In this document: piece after piece, positions 42,930-52,232 of the stretch | How the letters are laid out: the number at the start of each line of letters is the position of its first letter | Position numbering within the stretch: position 1 is the first letter of the stretch | NCBI GenBank assembly: GCA_015063885.1 | Contig: SVTH01000008.1 | Coordinates: 62,001-126,000, forward strand | Origin: Oscillospiraceae bacterium | GTDB taxonomy: Bacteria > Bacillota > Clostridia > Oscillospirales > CAG-382 | Length of the DNA: 64,000 nt | Reading direction: 5' to 3' | Position numbers and translations under genes: made by a program | Notes under the pieces: model-generated | Told to the model about the DNA's origin: nothing | Databases searched by the model: none | Seen by the model: the letters and a program-made list of their open reading frames with translations, nothing else

Positions 42930-42959
42930 AGTATACCACAAGAAATAGGTGAAATGCAA
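42930..42959 (-). promoter_or_regulatory. promoter of the second XRE regulator
   Basis: Minus strand: -35 TTGCAT, an 18-base spacer ending TGTGG, -10 TATACT. Confidence 0.65.
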
Positions 42960-43011
42960 TCACTTTCTTGGCGGAGAAAACGCTTATTGGGAGAGAGGAC
43001 ACTTTGCTCTT

Positions 43012-43914
43012 TTAATTTGACGCCGAATCAAAAAGAGCGTACTCCGTTTCCTTGAGGGTCAGCTTGTTTTCCCCTTGGATGCGGAGGGTTCTGATCCGGT
43101 TTCCGTGTTGGTCGTACTCATAAGCCAGGGAATGCTCCAATTCGCCGTAGGAATACCGGTCACAGCGAAGAAGCCTGCCTTCTTCGCCGTATTGGTAACG
43201 GTATTCATAGTAAGGCTCTCCCGCGGCGTATTGCAGGGTCTTTTCAAGGCGGCCTTCACCGTCGTAGGTGTTTTGCTCCTGCAGCAGGCCGTCGCCGTCG
43301 GTGACGGTGTGAAGATTGCCTGCGGTGTCGTACTCAGCCACGGAAAACGCTTTGCCTTTGCGGTAGGTGGTTACGGTGTATCCGTCTTTGGTGTATGCGT
43401 AGGTTTCCGTGACTGTGATCCCCTCAACCGTTTCCGTTCTCTGCAAGCGGCCCTCACCGTCGTAGGTATAGGTGGTGGTTTTTTCGTGGGAGGAGCCGTT
43501 TTCCAGCTCCGTTTTACTTTGGAGCTTGCCGTCTTCGTAGGTTTGCTTGACGTAGGCGATCTCGGCGCCGTTTTGGTTGCAGGTGACCTTGGAAAGCAGG
43601 TTTCCCTGTTCGTCGTAGGTAAAGGCGGTGGTCTCCTCCCTGCCATCTCCATACACGGCGAAAATCCGGGAAGGTCTGTTGTGCTCGTCGTAGGTATAGG
43701 TTTCGGTAAGCTCGAAGGGGAATTGCTGTTTGTCCGTGACGGGAAGCCAGACTTGCCGGGCGGGCTCGGGGATAGAGACCGCCTCCGATTCCGAAGAAAG
43801 GGTGAAGGACGGTGCCTCGGAGGGCTCCTCCCTCTCCCCTGTGCAAGCGCAGAGGGTAAGGAGCAGGCATATCAGGGTGCCGAATGAAATGATGGGGTTC
43901 AGTTTACTTTTCAA
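43012..43914 (-). CDS. lipoprotein with RHS/YD-like repeats
   Basis: This 300-residue lipoprotein has lipobox LCAC near residue 24. About ten repeats of the YD type follow (YTYDEHNRPSRIFAVYGDGR, FTYDEQGNLLSKV, YTYDGEGRLQRTETVEG), ending YEYDQHGNRIRTLRI. Such repeats form a beta-shell wall. With only 300 residues and no toxin domain this is a short surface lipoprotein, not a full RHS toxin. The start overlaps the end of the upstream lipoprotein gene by 11 bases. Probably regulated with it from the promoter at 45081. Confidence 0.78.
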   Translation of the reverse strand: MKSKLNPIISFGTLICLLLTLCACTGEREEPSEAPSFTLSSESEAVSIPEPARQVWLPVTDKQQFPFELTETYTYDEHNRPSRIFAVYGDGREETTAFTYDEQGNLLSKVTCNQNGAEIAYVKQTYEDGKLQSKTELENGSSHEKTTTYTYDGEGRLQRTETVEGITVTETYAYTKDGYTVTTYRKGKAFSVAEYDTAGNLHTVTDGDGLLQEQNTYDGEGRLEKTLQYAAGEPYYEYRYQYGEEGRLLRCDRYSYGELEHSLAYEYDQHGNRIRTLRIQGENKLTLKETEYALFDSASN

Positions 43915-45052
43915 TTTTTAAGATCCTCCCGTGATCGGTGTGTTTGGTATTGTTGCTGGCCAAGCCGAAATAAAAGGCGGTATCGTCGCAGGCGAAGCTG
44001 ACGGCGGGGATTGCGCTTTTGAAAGCGGTTTCTCGGATGAATTGCTCCTCTGCGGGGAGGTAGCGGTAGACGGTGACGGTGTAGCCTTCCTCGGTGAACA
44101 GGTTGCACAGAACGTAAAGATTATTTTCGTAGATATAGAGGTCGTAGGCAATGGCGTTTTCGGGAAGTTCGATCTCCCGAAGATGATTGGAAGAAGAACA
44201 GGCGTAGAAGGCACCCGTGGTAAAATAGGTGGTTTCCCCTACTGCGGCTTTTGCCAGGAACAGGTTCATCCGCTTGGGAGTATTGTACTGCTTCCGTTTG
44301 ACAGCATCCTCCCAGGAGGTCTCGTATGCAAACGCCGTGCCGTTATAGCGACACATCTCGTTGTCACAAATGGCGTATACGTTTTCTCCTATGGTCAGCA
44401 GGTCGAAATAGAAGCGTACGTCTGTAACGGGGGCACCGTTCTTTCTCAACGGAAGGAGGGAGAAGGTCTCTCCCAGGTCGGGAGAAAGGGCCGCCTGCAA
44501 GGCCTCTCCCTCCGTTTTCACGGCGGCAAAGAGAAGACCGTTTACATACGCCAGGTCAAAGCAATGGATCCCGCCGGGGATGGTCCGTTTGGTTTGCCAA
44601 ATGCCGTCTTTCAGGAAATACAGATTCCCCCAAGACCAATCGTCCCGGGGGTCGGTCCCGGGCGTAAACAGCGTGTTCTCTATCACGTAGAAAACGCTGA
44701 CCTCCTCGTCGGGGAGGGTTCCGCTGTGAATCCACCGTTTTTGTGTGGTGTCGTAGCAATACATCTCCACAGGGCCTAAGTTGCCGCCCCAATCTCCGCT
44801 TCCCACGTACAAGTTCCCGCGGAAGATGACAAGATCCCTTGGGGTCATGGCGATCCGCTGTGCAGGATCATCGGCGTATCGGGGAGCCAATGGCACGCCC
44901 AGGTCTTCCGGCTGGGCAAAAAGCAGGGGCGGAGCCGATTCCTCCCGGGAAAGAGGTTCATTACTTTCCGAAGGTTCTGCAAGCGGGGGTGCTTCACATC
45001 CCGGGTAGAGAAGCGTGACCAACAGCAAAAGCGAAAGTAAGATCTTTTTCAT
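43904..45052 (-). CDS. lipoprotein, predicted beta-propeller
   Basis: This protein has 382 residues from the ATG at 45052, with an AGGAGG site nearby. The lipobox is YPGC near residue 19. The mature part has regularly spaced Trp/Tyr-Gly strands (LVIFRGNLYVGSGDWGGNL, VEMYCYDTTQKRWIHSG, SWGNLYFLKDGIWQTKR, DLAYVNGLLFAAVKTEG) fitting a six- or seven-blade propeller of Kelch or sialidase-like style. No catalytic residues were recognised. It lies divergent from a LytTR/GHKL pair and could be a surface protein under its control. Confidence 0.75.
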   Translation of the reverse strand: MKKILLSLLLLVTLLYPGCEAPPLAEPSESNEPLSREESAPPLLFAQPEDLGVPLAPRYADDPAQRIAMTPRDLVIFRGNLYVGSGDWGGNLGPVEMYCYDTTQKRWIHSGTLPDEEVSVFYVIENTLFTPGTDPRDDWSWGNLYFLKDGIWQTKRTIPGGIHCFDLAYVNGLLFAAVKTEGEALQAALSPDLGETFSLLPLRKNGAPVTDVRFYFDLLTIGENVYAICDNEMCRYNGTAFAYETSWEDAVKRKQYNTPKRMNLFLAKAAVGETTYFTTGAFYACSSSNHLREIELPENAIAYDLYIYENNLYVLCNLFTEEGYTVTVYRYLPAEEQFIRETAFKSAIPAVSFACDDTAFYFGLASNNTKHTDHGRILKIEK

Positions 45053-45080
45053 GGACAAATGCACCTCCTTTTCAAACACG

Positions 45081-45109
45081 ATTATAGCAAGGCCGTCTTT
45101 TGCCCGCAA
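45081..45109 (-). promoter_or_regulatory. promoter of the two-lipoprotein operon
   Basis: Minus strand: -35 TTGCGG, a 17-base spacer, -10 TATAAT. Confidence 0.7.
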
Positions 45110-45151
45110 GAGAGTTTACACGTTCGTGGGGCGGAAGTGCATGATCGTCGG

Positions 45152-45180
45152 TTGCATTTCGGGGGAAGATATGGTATACT
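45152..45180 (+). promoter_or_regulatory. promoter of the LytTR/GHKL two-component operon
   Basis: -35 TTGCAT, a 17-base spacer ending ATATGG, -10 TATACT. It is divergent from the lipoprotein promoter, with about 42 bases between the two -35 boxes, where a LytTR site could lie. Confidence 0.75.
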
Positions 45181-45215
45181 GCATTTGGAAAAATGTGTGC
45201 AAAGGAGGAAAATGG

Positions 45216-45911
45216 ATGCACGTTGGGATCTGCGACGATCGCAGGGAGGCGAGAGATTTTTTGCGGGAGATCTTAAAGGAGTGCGCCGAGGTGCGTTCCG
45301 TTTTGGAATTTTCCGAAGGTGACGCTTTGCTGGAGGCGATGGAAGGCGGGACGGAATTTGACCTGGTCTTTATGGATATCGATATACCCGGAAAGGACGG
45401 ATTGACGGTGGGGAAACGTGTAAAAGTCCTCTCCCCTTCCACGGCGTTGGTTTTCGTCACGGGATATCCCCAGTACGCCTTGGAGGCATTTGAATGTGAA
45501 GCCTTTCACTATTTGCTGAAGCCCGTGGATGCAGAGAAGGTAGAAAGCGTGATTAAAAGGCTTTACGGCAGACTTACCGAAAAAGAGCGTTATTACGTGG
45601 TCAAGCACAGAAACGAGGCGACACGTATTCCCCTTGCAGGGTTGTATTACGTGGAATGCTGTGGGCGGCACGTGGTCTTCCATACGGAAAAAGGAAGCTA
45701 TGAAACGGCGGGGAGATTGAAGGAGGTCTACGAGGAACTGAAGCCCTGCGGGTTTTATCAGGTCCATCAGGGGTATCTGGTCAATATGGATAAGGTCAGC
45801 CATTTCAAAGGATACGACGTGATTTTGGAAAACGGCAGTCGGGTTCCCATGAGCGTGCGGAAGCGGGGCGAGGTGCTGGCCGCCTACGCACGGTATATTG
45901 AGGTGCATTAA
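45216..45911 (+). CDS. LytTR-family response regulator
   Basis: This protein has 231 residues from the ATG at 45216, behind AGGAGG; an ATG four bases upstream is out of frame. The receiver domain has the acidic pocket ICDDRRE, phospho-acceptor Asp54 (VFMDIDIPGKDG), a Thr-type switch region (LVFVTGYPQYALEAF) and LLKPVDAEKV. The LytTR DNA-binding domain covers about 125-231 (RIPLAGLYYVECCGRHVVF, YQVHQGYLVNMDKV). It is the AgrA/LytR class. The sensor gene starts one base after its stop, so both come from one transcript. Confidence 0.93.
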   Translation: MHVGICDDRREARDFLREILKECAEVRSVLEFSEGDALLEAMEGGTEFDLVFMDIDIPGKDGLTVGKRVKVLSPSTALVFVTGYPQYALEAFECEAFHYLLKPVDAEKVESVIKRLYGRLTEKERYYVVKHRNEATRIPLAGLYYVECCGRHVVFHTEKGSYETAGRLKEVYEELKPCGFYQVHQGYLVNMDKVSHFKGYDVILENGSRVPMSVRKRGEVLAAYARYIEVH

Positions 45912-47198
45912 ATGAATCGTTACGAGCAGATCATTGAGATCGCCGATACGGCGTTGACCGTCCTTCTGGGATATTGGATGTTCAGCGCCTTTTGGGAAAA
46001 GAAAAAACGGCCGCTTATCCCCATAGCTGTGTTTGGGGTGCTTTGCGCCGCTTATTTGTGGTTATTCTTTTCTACGGACAAAAAGCTGTTTGCAGAGCTG
46101 ACGGCTTGTCTTCCCTTGCTTGGGGCGACGTTGTTGTTCTGCGGGAGGCCGTGGCAGAAGGGACTGTTCCCGCTTTTGTTCCTGTCAGCGGTATTTGCTT
46201 CGGAGATCATGGCGGAGACGGTTGGAGAGCATATGCATATTTTCCAAGCACAGTACACCATGGAAGGGCATTTGGTGCAGCTTACGTTTTCTCTTTTGCT
46301 ATCCAAATCCTTCGTCTTTACCGTGGTAGCCGCTATACGGGTCAGACAGGTCAGCAATCGGTTTGCGGGAGCAAAAAAGTATTATTTCTTCGTTCCTATC
46401 TTTTTGATCCTTTCCATCGCTATTTTGATCTTGCAATTCTACGTGTTTCCCGATTTTCACTTGGAGGATCAGACGTTATTGATCGTGGTGGCGATCTGCT
46501 TTACCGTGCTGGTGGCGGCAAGCATTTTGATGTTCGTCTTTATCGATCTGCAAAAAACCAACTTCGAAAGCGAAAGCCGTTTGCTGGCAGCGGAGGAGCT
46601 GATCGTGCAGCAAGCGGCGGGATACCGCGCGTTGGAGGAGCATCATCGGGACGTGATTCGGATCCGTCACGATCAGCATAATTTTTATATCGGGCTTTTG
46701 AACGCACTACAGCGGGGAAACACCGAAGAAGCGGTTTCGGCTTTGGAAAAGGAATGTGCACTTTTAAAAAGCAAGCCCTACGGGGATATCGTTCATACCG
46801 TGGTGGAGGTCAAGCGGAAGGAAGCGGAGGCGGCGGGGGTAACCATTGATCTGGAATACCGTGCCCAGGAAAAGCTTGCCATCCCCTCCGTGGATCTGGC
46901 GGTGATTCTGGGGAACGCTTTGGACAATGCCATTGAAGCTTGCGCCGGCTTGCAAAACAAGACGGTTCGGCTGTTGGTGGCGTTGCAAAACAGCAACATC
47001 GTGATCCTGGTTAAGAATCCCGTTGCCCAAAAGGTGGACGTGGAGAAATTGGCAACCGGAAAACGGGACGCCACCTACCATGGATTTGGGCTCCTCAGCA
47101 TGCGGCAGCTTGCGGCAAAACACGGCGGCGAGGTGGTGCTTTCCTGCACCGAGGACACCTTCACGACCTCCGTGGTACTGAACAATCTGAAGGGATAG
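45912..47198 (+). CDS. GHKL-type sensor histidine kinase (AgrC-like)
   Basis: This 428-residue protein has about six TM helices in the first 210 residues (for instance VFGVLCAAYLWLFFS and KYYFFVPIFLILSIAILILQF). A coiled segment follows, then phospho-acceptor His253 in IRIRHDQHNFYIGLLNAL. The GHKL ATPase has N-box VILGNALDNAIEAC and G-box GFGLLSMRQLAAKHGGEV. It is the class that reads peptide signals (AgrC, ComD) but no AgrB or AgrD gene is present nearby, so the signal is unknown. Partner of the regulator at 45216. Confidence 0.92.
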   Translation: MNRYEQIIEIADTALTVLLGYWMFSAFWEKKKRPLIPIAVFGVLCAAYLWLFFSTDKKLFAELTACLPLLGATLLFCGRPWQKGLFPLLFLSAVFASEIMAETVGEHMHIFQAQYTMEGHLVQLTFSLLLSKSFVFTVVAAIRVRQVSNRFAGAKKYYFFVPIFLILSIAILILQFYVFPDFHLEDQTLLIVVAICFTVLVAASILMFVFIDLQKTNFESESRLLAAEELIVQQAAGYRALEEHHRDVIRIRHDQHNFYIGLLNALQRGNTEEAVSALEKECALLKSKPYGDIVHTVVEVKRKEAEAAGVTIDLEYRAQEKLAIPSVDLAVILGNALDNAIEACAGLQNKTVRLLVALQNSNIVILVKNPVAQKVDVEKLATGKRDATYHGFGLLSMRQLAAKHGGEVVLSCTEDTFTTSVVLNNLKG

Positions 47199-47200
47199 AC

Positions 47201-47233
47201 AAAACCACCGCCGAGAGATGGCGGTGGTTTTCG
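47201..47233. terminator. bidirectional terminator after the kinase gene
   Basis: The stem AACCACCGCC/GGCGGTGGTT has a GAGAGAT loop, flanked by A and T runs, between convergent genes. Confidence 0.85.
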
Positions 47234-47240
47234 TAATGGG

Positions 47241-47756
47241 TCAGGGTCTGTATTTTACGAAGTCCAATTGGACGATGGGCGTTCCATCCAAATAATGAGT
47301 CTCGTTGCAGTTTCCCTCCGGGTGGGGAACGAAGCCGCATTTGGAGAGCATTTTCAAGCTGATTTGGTTGGATTCGTAACAGCCTGCGTAGATTGCGGGA
47401 AAATCGAAGGCTTTGAAGCAATATTCCAACGCCAATTGAAAGGCTTGGGTGCCGTACCCCATCCCGCGGAAGCCGGGATATAGCATAATTGCCAAATCGG
47501 GAAGACAGCCCTCCGGTGACAGAGAGACAATGCCGATGGGAGTATCGTCGGATTTTCGCATGATGACGGCTCTGAATCTGTTTCGCCCGGGAGAAGCAAT
47601 GAATTCCTCCAAGGTGAAATCGACTTTGTAATTGTAGCCCTTCTGGGTCTCGGGATCCAACCAGCAATGGTAATTCGCCTCGGCGTCAAGTGCCACGACG
47701 TATTCCGCTAAATACAGTTGGTCGCCAAAGTGGTATATTTTTCTTTGCATATTCAT
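47241..47756 (-). CDS. GNAT family N-acetyltransferase
   Basis: This 171-residue cytoplasmic enzyme has the acetyl-CoA loop LYPGFRGMGYGTQAFQLALEY around residues 91-110. The strand before it (PIGIVSLSPEGCLPDLAIML) and FPAIYAGCYESNQISLKMLSKCGF are the usual GNAT motif B region of the RimJ/SpeG-like group. Substrate unknown; spermidine or protein N-terminal acetylation are both possible. It starts 1 base after the stop of the second GNAT gene with GGAGGGGAG before it, so they form an operon. Confidence 0.85.
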   Translation of the reverse strand: MNMQRKIYHFGDQLYLAEYVVALDAEANYHCWLDPETQKGYNYKVDFTLEEFIASPGRNRFRAVIMRKSDDTPIGIVSLSPEGCLPDLAIMLYPGFRGMGYGTQAFQLALEYCFKAFDFPAIYAGCYESNQISLKMLSKCGFVPHPEGNCNETHYLDGTPIVQLDFVKYRP

Positions 47757-47757
47757 T

Positions 47758-48363
47758 TCACTCCCCTCCTTTTACCGATCTGCCTTCATAGGGAGAATCG
47801 CCGTAGAATTTATCGGCGAGGGTACATTTGACGGCATAGCGTCTCAGGTAATAGTAGTCGTCGCCGTAGCGGTTGTAGGAATAGTCGTAGACGGTTCTTT
47901 TTTCAAACAGCTTGAAGCCGGCCTTTTCGGCGGCGCGGAAGGAAGCGGGGTTGTCCACGTCCATTACGGCGATCAGGTAGTCGATCCGGTGCGTTTCACA
48001 GATATAGTCCGCAAATGCCGCGGCGGCTTCGGAGGCGTAGCCCTGTTTGGAATACTCTTCCAGGATCATCCATCCCAGCTCATATTCAAAAAGCATATCG
48101 TGTTTGCCGAAGCAGAGACAGCCTACGATAGCGCAGGAGCTTTGCTCTACGATGGCGTAGCAACGCCAAGGATCGATCGTTCCCTCTCCCTCGTAACGGT
48201 TAAAGGTTGCGATAAATTTTGCGGCGTCTTCCGGGGTGAGGTCAAGCTGAAAGAGGTCGGGAGCGTAGTAAAGGATCCGGCGGTCGTATTTGATACGAAG
48301 CAAGGCTTCCTCGTCGCCGGGTAGAAAGCTGCGTAGGATCAGGCGTTGGGTTTTGAGTTCCAT
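47758..48363 (-). CDS. GNAT family N-acetyltransferase, RimJ-like
   Basis: This 201-residue protein begins MELKTQRLILRSFLPGDEEA, the standard RimJ/RimL-like start. It shows the core YELGWMILEEYSKQGYASEA with the acetyl-CoA loop, then YLIAVMDVDNPASFRAAEKA and GFKLFEKRTVYDYSY. Substrate unknown. GGGAGG lies 4 bases before the ATG. It is the first gene of a two-gene operon of acetyltransferases. Confidence 0.88.
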   Translation of the reverse strand: MELKTQRLILRSFLPGDEEALLRIKYDRRILYYAPDLFQLDLTPEDAAKFIATFNRYEGEGTIDPWRCYAIVEQSSCAIVGCLCFGKHDMLFEYELGWMILEEYSKQGYASEAAAAFADYICETHRIDYLIAVMDVDNPASFRAAEKAGFKLFEKRTVYDYSYNRYGDDYYYLRRYAVKCTLADKFYGDSPYEGRSVKGGE

Positions 48364-48393
48364 ATTGCCTCCCGAGGGTGATATGATGTGATA

Positions 48394-48422
48394 TTATAAC
48401 ACAGAAAACGAAAGTTGTAAAT
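48394..48422 (-). promoter_or_regulatory. promoter of the GNAT operon
   Basis: Minus strand: -35 TTTACA, a 17-base spacer, -10 TATAAT. Confidence 0.7.
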
Positions 48423-48541
48423 CAACCTACGGTTGACAATAGTTAGATACGTTACAAGACAATCCCCTCGCCCGGCGGGCCGAGCTCACCCTTGCTAAGG
48501 GGAGCCTATTCGACAGTCCGGAAGCATTACCGCAAAAGAAG
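48423..48541. repeat. possible degenerate intergenic repeat
   Basis: A non-coding stretch with small palindromes (CCCGGCGGGC and CCCTTGCTAAGGGG) resembles, from memory, the decayed copies of dispersed intergenic repeats found in gut clostridial genomes. No second copy occurs in this window, so the repeat nature is unproven. Confidence 0.3.
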
Positions 48542-49291
48542 TTAAACGGCTCCTAAATAACAGCGAGTGATATAGGGGCATTGGACGATACCGTCCTTTT
48601 GGTATCGCAGGAACAATTCTTTAATGGCATGGCAATAAGGTTCGTAATTGGGGTCCCCCTCCCGCGGGGCGTAGGAGGAAGAAAGGTTACGGGACAGAAA
48701 AGCTTCTAAGTCGTAGGAAAGGTTATTTTCGAAGGTTGGGGTCTCGAAAGCGCCGAGGAAGAAATCGGAAAAGCTTTCCGGGGAGAAGTCAATACCGTTG
48801 GAGGAGCCCTTGAACGAAGGACAGAAGCGGCGGTTTATCTCAAAATTATCCCGAATCAGCTCGGAGGAGGTGTCCCGATCGTTCCAAACCAAAAGCACTT
48901 TTCCATGGGGCTTTAGGAGCCGTCTGCATTCCGTTTGAAAGGCGGTACGGTCAAACCAATGAAACGCCTGGGCCGCCGTGATCAGATCAGCCGAAGCCTC
49001 CGGGAGAGAGGTCTGCTCCGCGGTTCCGTCAATAGAGACGACGCCGGGAAGTTTGGCGTATTGCAGTTCGGCTTGGCGGCGCATATCCTCGTTGGGTTCT
49101 ACGGCAAAAACGTTTTTTGCAAAGGCAGAGATCTGTGTAGTAAAGATACCCGTGCCGGAGCCGACGTCGGCAACAACTGCATCTTTCCGAAGGGTACCGT
49201 TTTCTTGCAGGTAAGAAAACAGAGCGGCAGGGTATCCGGGACGGGCTTTAGCATAAACGGTGCCTTTGTTGTCAAATTTGGAAATGTTCAT
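48542..49291 (-). CDS. class I SAM-dependent methyltransferase
   Basis: This 249-residue protein has motif I VVADVGSGTGIFTTQI near residue 40, an acidic end of strand 2 (FAVEPNEDMRRQAE), then DLITAAQAFHWFD and LKPHGKVLLVWNDRDT. This is the UbiE/trans-aconitate-methyltransferase-like group. Substrate unknown. It stands alone on its strand between the GNAT operon and pfp, with AAAGGA before the ATG. Two similar methyltransferases occur at 56650 and 57613. Confidence 0.85.
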   Translation of the reverse strand: MNISKFDNKGTVYAKARPGYPAALFSYLQENGTLRKDAVVADVGSGTGIFTTQISAFAKNVFAVEPNEDMRRQAELQYAKLPGVVSIDGTAEQTSLPEASADLITAAQAFHWFDRTAFQTECRRLLKPHGKVLLVWNDRDTSSELIRDNFEINRRFCPSFKGSSNGIDFSPESFSDFFLGAFETPTFENNLSYDLEAFLSRNLSSSYAPREGDPNYEPYCHAIKELFLRYQKDGIVQCPYITRCYLGAV

Positions 49292-49325
49292 AACGGTTCC
49301 TTTCTGTAAGAATTATGTAAACCGA

Positions 49326-49360
49326 TAGAAAACACCGCCGAGGAGATCCCCGGCGGTGAA
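49326..49360 (-). terminator. terminator of pfp
   Basis: The stem CACCGCCG/CGGCGGTG is extended inward by a GGGGATC/AGATCC region. A TTTTC run follows on the minus strand. Confidence 0.8.
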
Positions 49361-49374
49361 CTTGTAAAAAGCGA

Positions 49375-51036
49375 TTATTTACCCTGCTCCAGAGCCAAGG
49401 TAACGGTGGTAGCGTCGCAAACTTCGCTGGGCCCGAAGTACTGGATAGCACCGGGATAAACGAAGCAGGTCTCCTCTGCCCACTCTGCTCTGTGTGCGGC
49501 GAAGTAGGTGAAGGGAGCGCCGTCCAGCTCTACCAGAGCCTTGCGGATAACGGGCTTATCCTTACCGTTTCTTCTCTCGATGTTCATCATCTTGGTCATG
49601 GGCATACCGCCTGCAACCCACTCTTCAGCAGGGCTGGACAGGTTAGAAACCTTGGACAGGTAGCCGGTGTAACCGTACTGGATGAGCATGAAGGCGTTGT
49701 AGCCCAGGGAGTAGCAGTAGTCAGCATCGAAGTTGGAGGGGAATGCGCAACGGCCTTCGTAGCCCAGGAAGTGATGGAGGGCGGAGAACTTGCCGTTGTA
49801 GGTGCCTGCGGCCTTGCGTGCCTTCAGGTTAGCGGCAACCATTGCGGAGAACAGCTTCTCGGACTCGATGAGGGACACCTGCACGTTACCGTGGGGGTCG
49901 CGCTCCAGGAAGAGCTGCTGCTGGATGGACTGGGGAAGGATGGCGAACACTGCCATGGATTCCTTGGTCAGGCCTGCCTCGATGAAGGCGTACTTAGCCT
50001 CCCAGGTGGGAAGTGCGTTGAACTGCTCGGTCTTCTCCCCTGCCAACAGCTCGTTGATCTCTGCGATCAGCTTGGAGAACTCGGGAACGAACTCAACGAT
50101 GCCCTCGGGGATGATGGCAACGCCGAAGTTCCAGCCCTTTGCGGCACGGGTAGCAACGGAGTCTGCGATATAATCGGTGATCTCGGCCAGGGATATCTTC
50201 TTGGCGGCAACTTCTTCGCCTACCAAGCAGATGTTGGGACGGGTCTGCAGAGCGCATTCCAGAGCCACGTGGGAAGCGGAACGGCCCATGACCTTCACGA
50301 AGTGCCAATACTTCTTTGCGGAGTTGGCGTCGCGCTCGATGTTACCGATGATCTCGCTGTAGGTCTTGGTAGCGGTGTCGAAGCCGAAGGAGCACTCGAT
50401 GTCCTCGTTCTTCAAGTCGCCGTCGATGGTCTTGGGACAGCCGATGACCTGAACGCCTGCCTTGTTTGCGGCAAAGTACTCTGCCAGCACTGCGGCGTTG
50501 GTGTTGGAGTCGTCACCGCCGATGATCACGATGGCGTTGATGCCGTGCTTCTTGCAGACCTCTGCAACGACGGCAAACTGCTCCTCGGTCTCCAGCTTGG
50601 TTCTGCCGGAGCCGATGATATCGAAGCCGCCGGTGTTGCGGTACCGGTTGATATACTCGTCGTCGAAGATGATATAGTCGTCTTCAAGCAGACCGCTGGG
50701 GCCGCCCTTGAAGCCGTAGAGAACGTTGTTCTTATCGGTAGCCTTCAAAGCGTCGTACAGGCCGCAGATAACGTTGTGTCCGCCGGGAGCCTGGCCGCCG
50801 GAAAGGATCACGCCCACCTTCTGAGTTTTTGCCTCAGCGGTGTTGGTACCCTTCTGGAAGGTGATCTCGTTCTTACCGTAGGTGTTGGGGAACAGGGCTT
50901 GGATCTTCTCCTGGTCTGCTACGCTTTCGGTAGCGCCGCCGTTCTTAACACAGATCTCGGAAATACCGTTTCTCAGCATACCGGGCAACTTGGGGTTGTA
51001 CTGGTATCTTGCTGTCTGAAGAGGGGAAAGTTTCAT
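49375..51036 (-). CDS. pfp: diphosphate-fructose-6-phosphate 1-phosphotransferase
   Basis: This protein has 553 residues from the ATG at 51036, with AAGGAGTG before it. It is the long, plant-like PPi-dependent phosphofructokinase: [52 protein letters not shown], and [20 protein letters not shown] with the TIDGD catalytic motif and [17 protein letters not shown]. The GGDDSN motif, with Asp in place of the Gly of ATP enzymes, fits PPi use. It makes fructose-1,6-bisphosphate reversibly in the cytoplasm. It has its own promoter and terminator. Confidence 0.95.
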   Translation of the reverse strand: MKLSPLQTARYQYNPKLPGMLRNGISEICVKNGGATESVADQEKIQALFPNTYGKNEITFQKGTNTAEAKTQKVGVILSGGQAPGGHNVICGLYDALKATDKNNVLYGFKGGPSGLLEDDYIIFDDEYINRYRNTGGFDIIGSGRTKLETEEQFAVVAEVCKKHGINAIVIIGGDDSNTNAAVLAEYFAANKAGVQVIGCPKTIDGDLKNEDIECSFGFDTATKTYSEIIGNIERDANSAKKYWHFVKVMGRSASHVALECALQTRPNICLVGEEVAAKKISLAEITDYIADSVATRAAKGWNFGVAIIPEGIVEFVPEFSKLIAEINELLAGEKTEQFNALPTWEAKYAFIEAGLTKESMAVFAILPQSIQQQLFLERDPHGNVQVSLIESEKLFSAMVAANLKARKAAGTYNGKFSALHHFLGYEGRCAFPSNFDADYCYSLGYNAFMLIQYGYTGYLSKVSNLSSPAEEWVAGGMPMTKMMNIERRNGKDKPVIRKALVELDGAPFTYFAAHRAEWAEETCFVYPGAIQYFGPSEVCDATTVTLALEQGK

Positions 51037-51079
51037 AGAAATGACACTCCTTGTTTTGGTTTTATTTACATGCAGAGTC

Positions 51080-51108
51080 ATTATACCCTATTTTCTTCCA
51101 AAAGTAAA
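51080..51108 (-). promoter_or_regulatory. promoter of pfp
   Basis: Minus strand: -35 TTTACT, a 17-base spacer, -10 TATAAT. Confidence 0.75.
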
Positions 51109-51179
51109 GAGCAATTTCCTATTTTTTCATAGCAAGGAGCGAAAAATAATGCAGAAGGGCTTTGTAAGTTCCTGTGCAG

Positions 51180-52232
51180 TTATGACAATACGCTGATATA
51201 CACTTCTATAGCGTCCGTTCCTTGGGGCGTGCTTTTTGCAAGCCTGGCGGAAAGGAAATACTCGCCCTCTGCGTCCATGACGAGCTTGGTATCGAGGATG
51301 CTCCAATTTTGAGAAAAAGCAGATTGCAGGACGGCGAGAGCGTCGCTGATGCTCTTCTCGGTCAACCGGGTCTCCGCAAGAGAGAACAGCCCCAGATATT
51401 TGGCGTTGATACCCAGGATCTCCCCCTGCGTATTGACAGAGATCTGGATTGCGTCCTTTGTGGGCATGCCCCAAACCTGCTTGCGGTAAACCACGGAGTA
51501 GAATACTCCAAGCTCCGAATCGGTAAACAACGTGGTGTCATAGGGATATTCCGTTGCAGCCTCTTCTCCGTACAACGACCGAAGAAGGGCGTCCGTGATC
51601 TCTTTTGCCTCCCTTTCCGTCAGATCTCCCCGGGCAGTGCGGGCCGCTTCGTCAAAATTGGTAAACAGCATGAGCTCGCCGGTGGAAGCACGGAAATCCA
51701 TAGAAACGGTGTCGCTCCTGTAGGTGTGAAATCTTCCGTAGCTTTCAAAGAACTCCGAAGCGGCAAGGGCGGTTTCGTAGGTACGGCTGTACTGTCCTGA
51801 GTAGGTTTTCCCGTTCAGAATGAGAGTTCGCTCGTCGGGAGTGCCGCTTGGACGTTCCGTGTTGGTTTTGTGCGCAAAGGAGAAATCCTTGTGAGGAGCA
51901 TTTTCGAAGAGAACGTTTTCGGCCTGCATTTCCTCCGCCCCGAGATCTCCTGCGGCAGGATCGCAATAGATCACGTATTGCGTTGGAAGGGATTCCCCGT
52001 CGGATCCCGCATCGGGAGCGGGAAAAGAGGATGCGTCCCCAAGTACAGCAGGCAGGCGCGGCAAAAGAACTGCTCCTCCGGCAATTATCAAAAAGCAGGC
52101 GGCTGCGGCGAGAAGTGTTTTCCGAAGAATCGTTTTTTTCTTTTTCGCAAGCCGTTGATCCATGGCAACAAAGCGCTGTACAACGTCGGCGTCTATGTTG
52201 GTAACGGCGTCTAAAAGATCATTTTCTGTCAT
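51180..52232 (-). CDS. membrane-anchored ECF sigma partner protein (putative anti-sigma), pair 1
   Basis: This protein has 350 residues from the ATG at 52232, which overlaps the end of the sigma gene by 14 bases. The N-terminal cytosolic part (MTENDLLDAVTNIDADVVQR) precedes one TM helix at about 40-58 (LLAAAACFLIIAGGAVLLP). The extracytoplasmic part has about 290 residues without Cys motifs (ILNGKTYSGQYSRTYETALA, YSVVYRKQVWGMPTKDAIQI). The plan of short cytosolic segment, TM and outside domain behind an ECF sigma gene is that of anti-sigma factors. The cytosolic segment is too short for a classical zinc ASD domain. Confidence 0.7.
   Translation of the reverse strand: MTENDLLDAVTNIDADVVQRFVAMDQRLAKKKKTILRKTLLAAAACFLIIAGGAVLLPRLPAVLGDASSFPAPDAGSDGESLPTQYVIYCDPAAGDLGAEEMQAENVLFENAPHKDFSFAHKTNTERPSGTPDERTLILNGKTYSGQYSRTYETALAASEFFESYGRFHTYRSDTVSMDFRASTGELMLFTNFDEAARTARGDLTEREAKEITDALLRSLYGEEAATEYPYDTTLFTDSELGVFYSVVYRKQVWGMPTKDAIQISVNTQGEILGINAKYLGLFSLAETRLTEKSISDALAVLQSAFSQNWSILDTKLVMDAEGEYFLSARLAKSTPQGTDAIEVYISVLS

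Noticed and set aside
43012..43914. RHS-type toxin
   Set aside because: Only about ten YD-like repeats, a lipobox, and no C-terminal toxin or immunity gene.
45060..47240. Possible agrB/agrD genes beside the GHKL kinase
   Set aside because: No small membrane endopeptidase or precursor peptide could be found on either strand.
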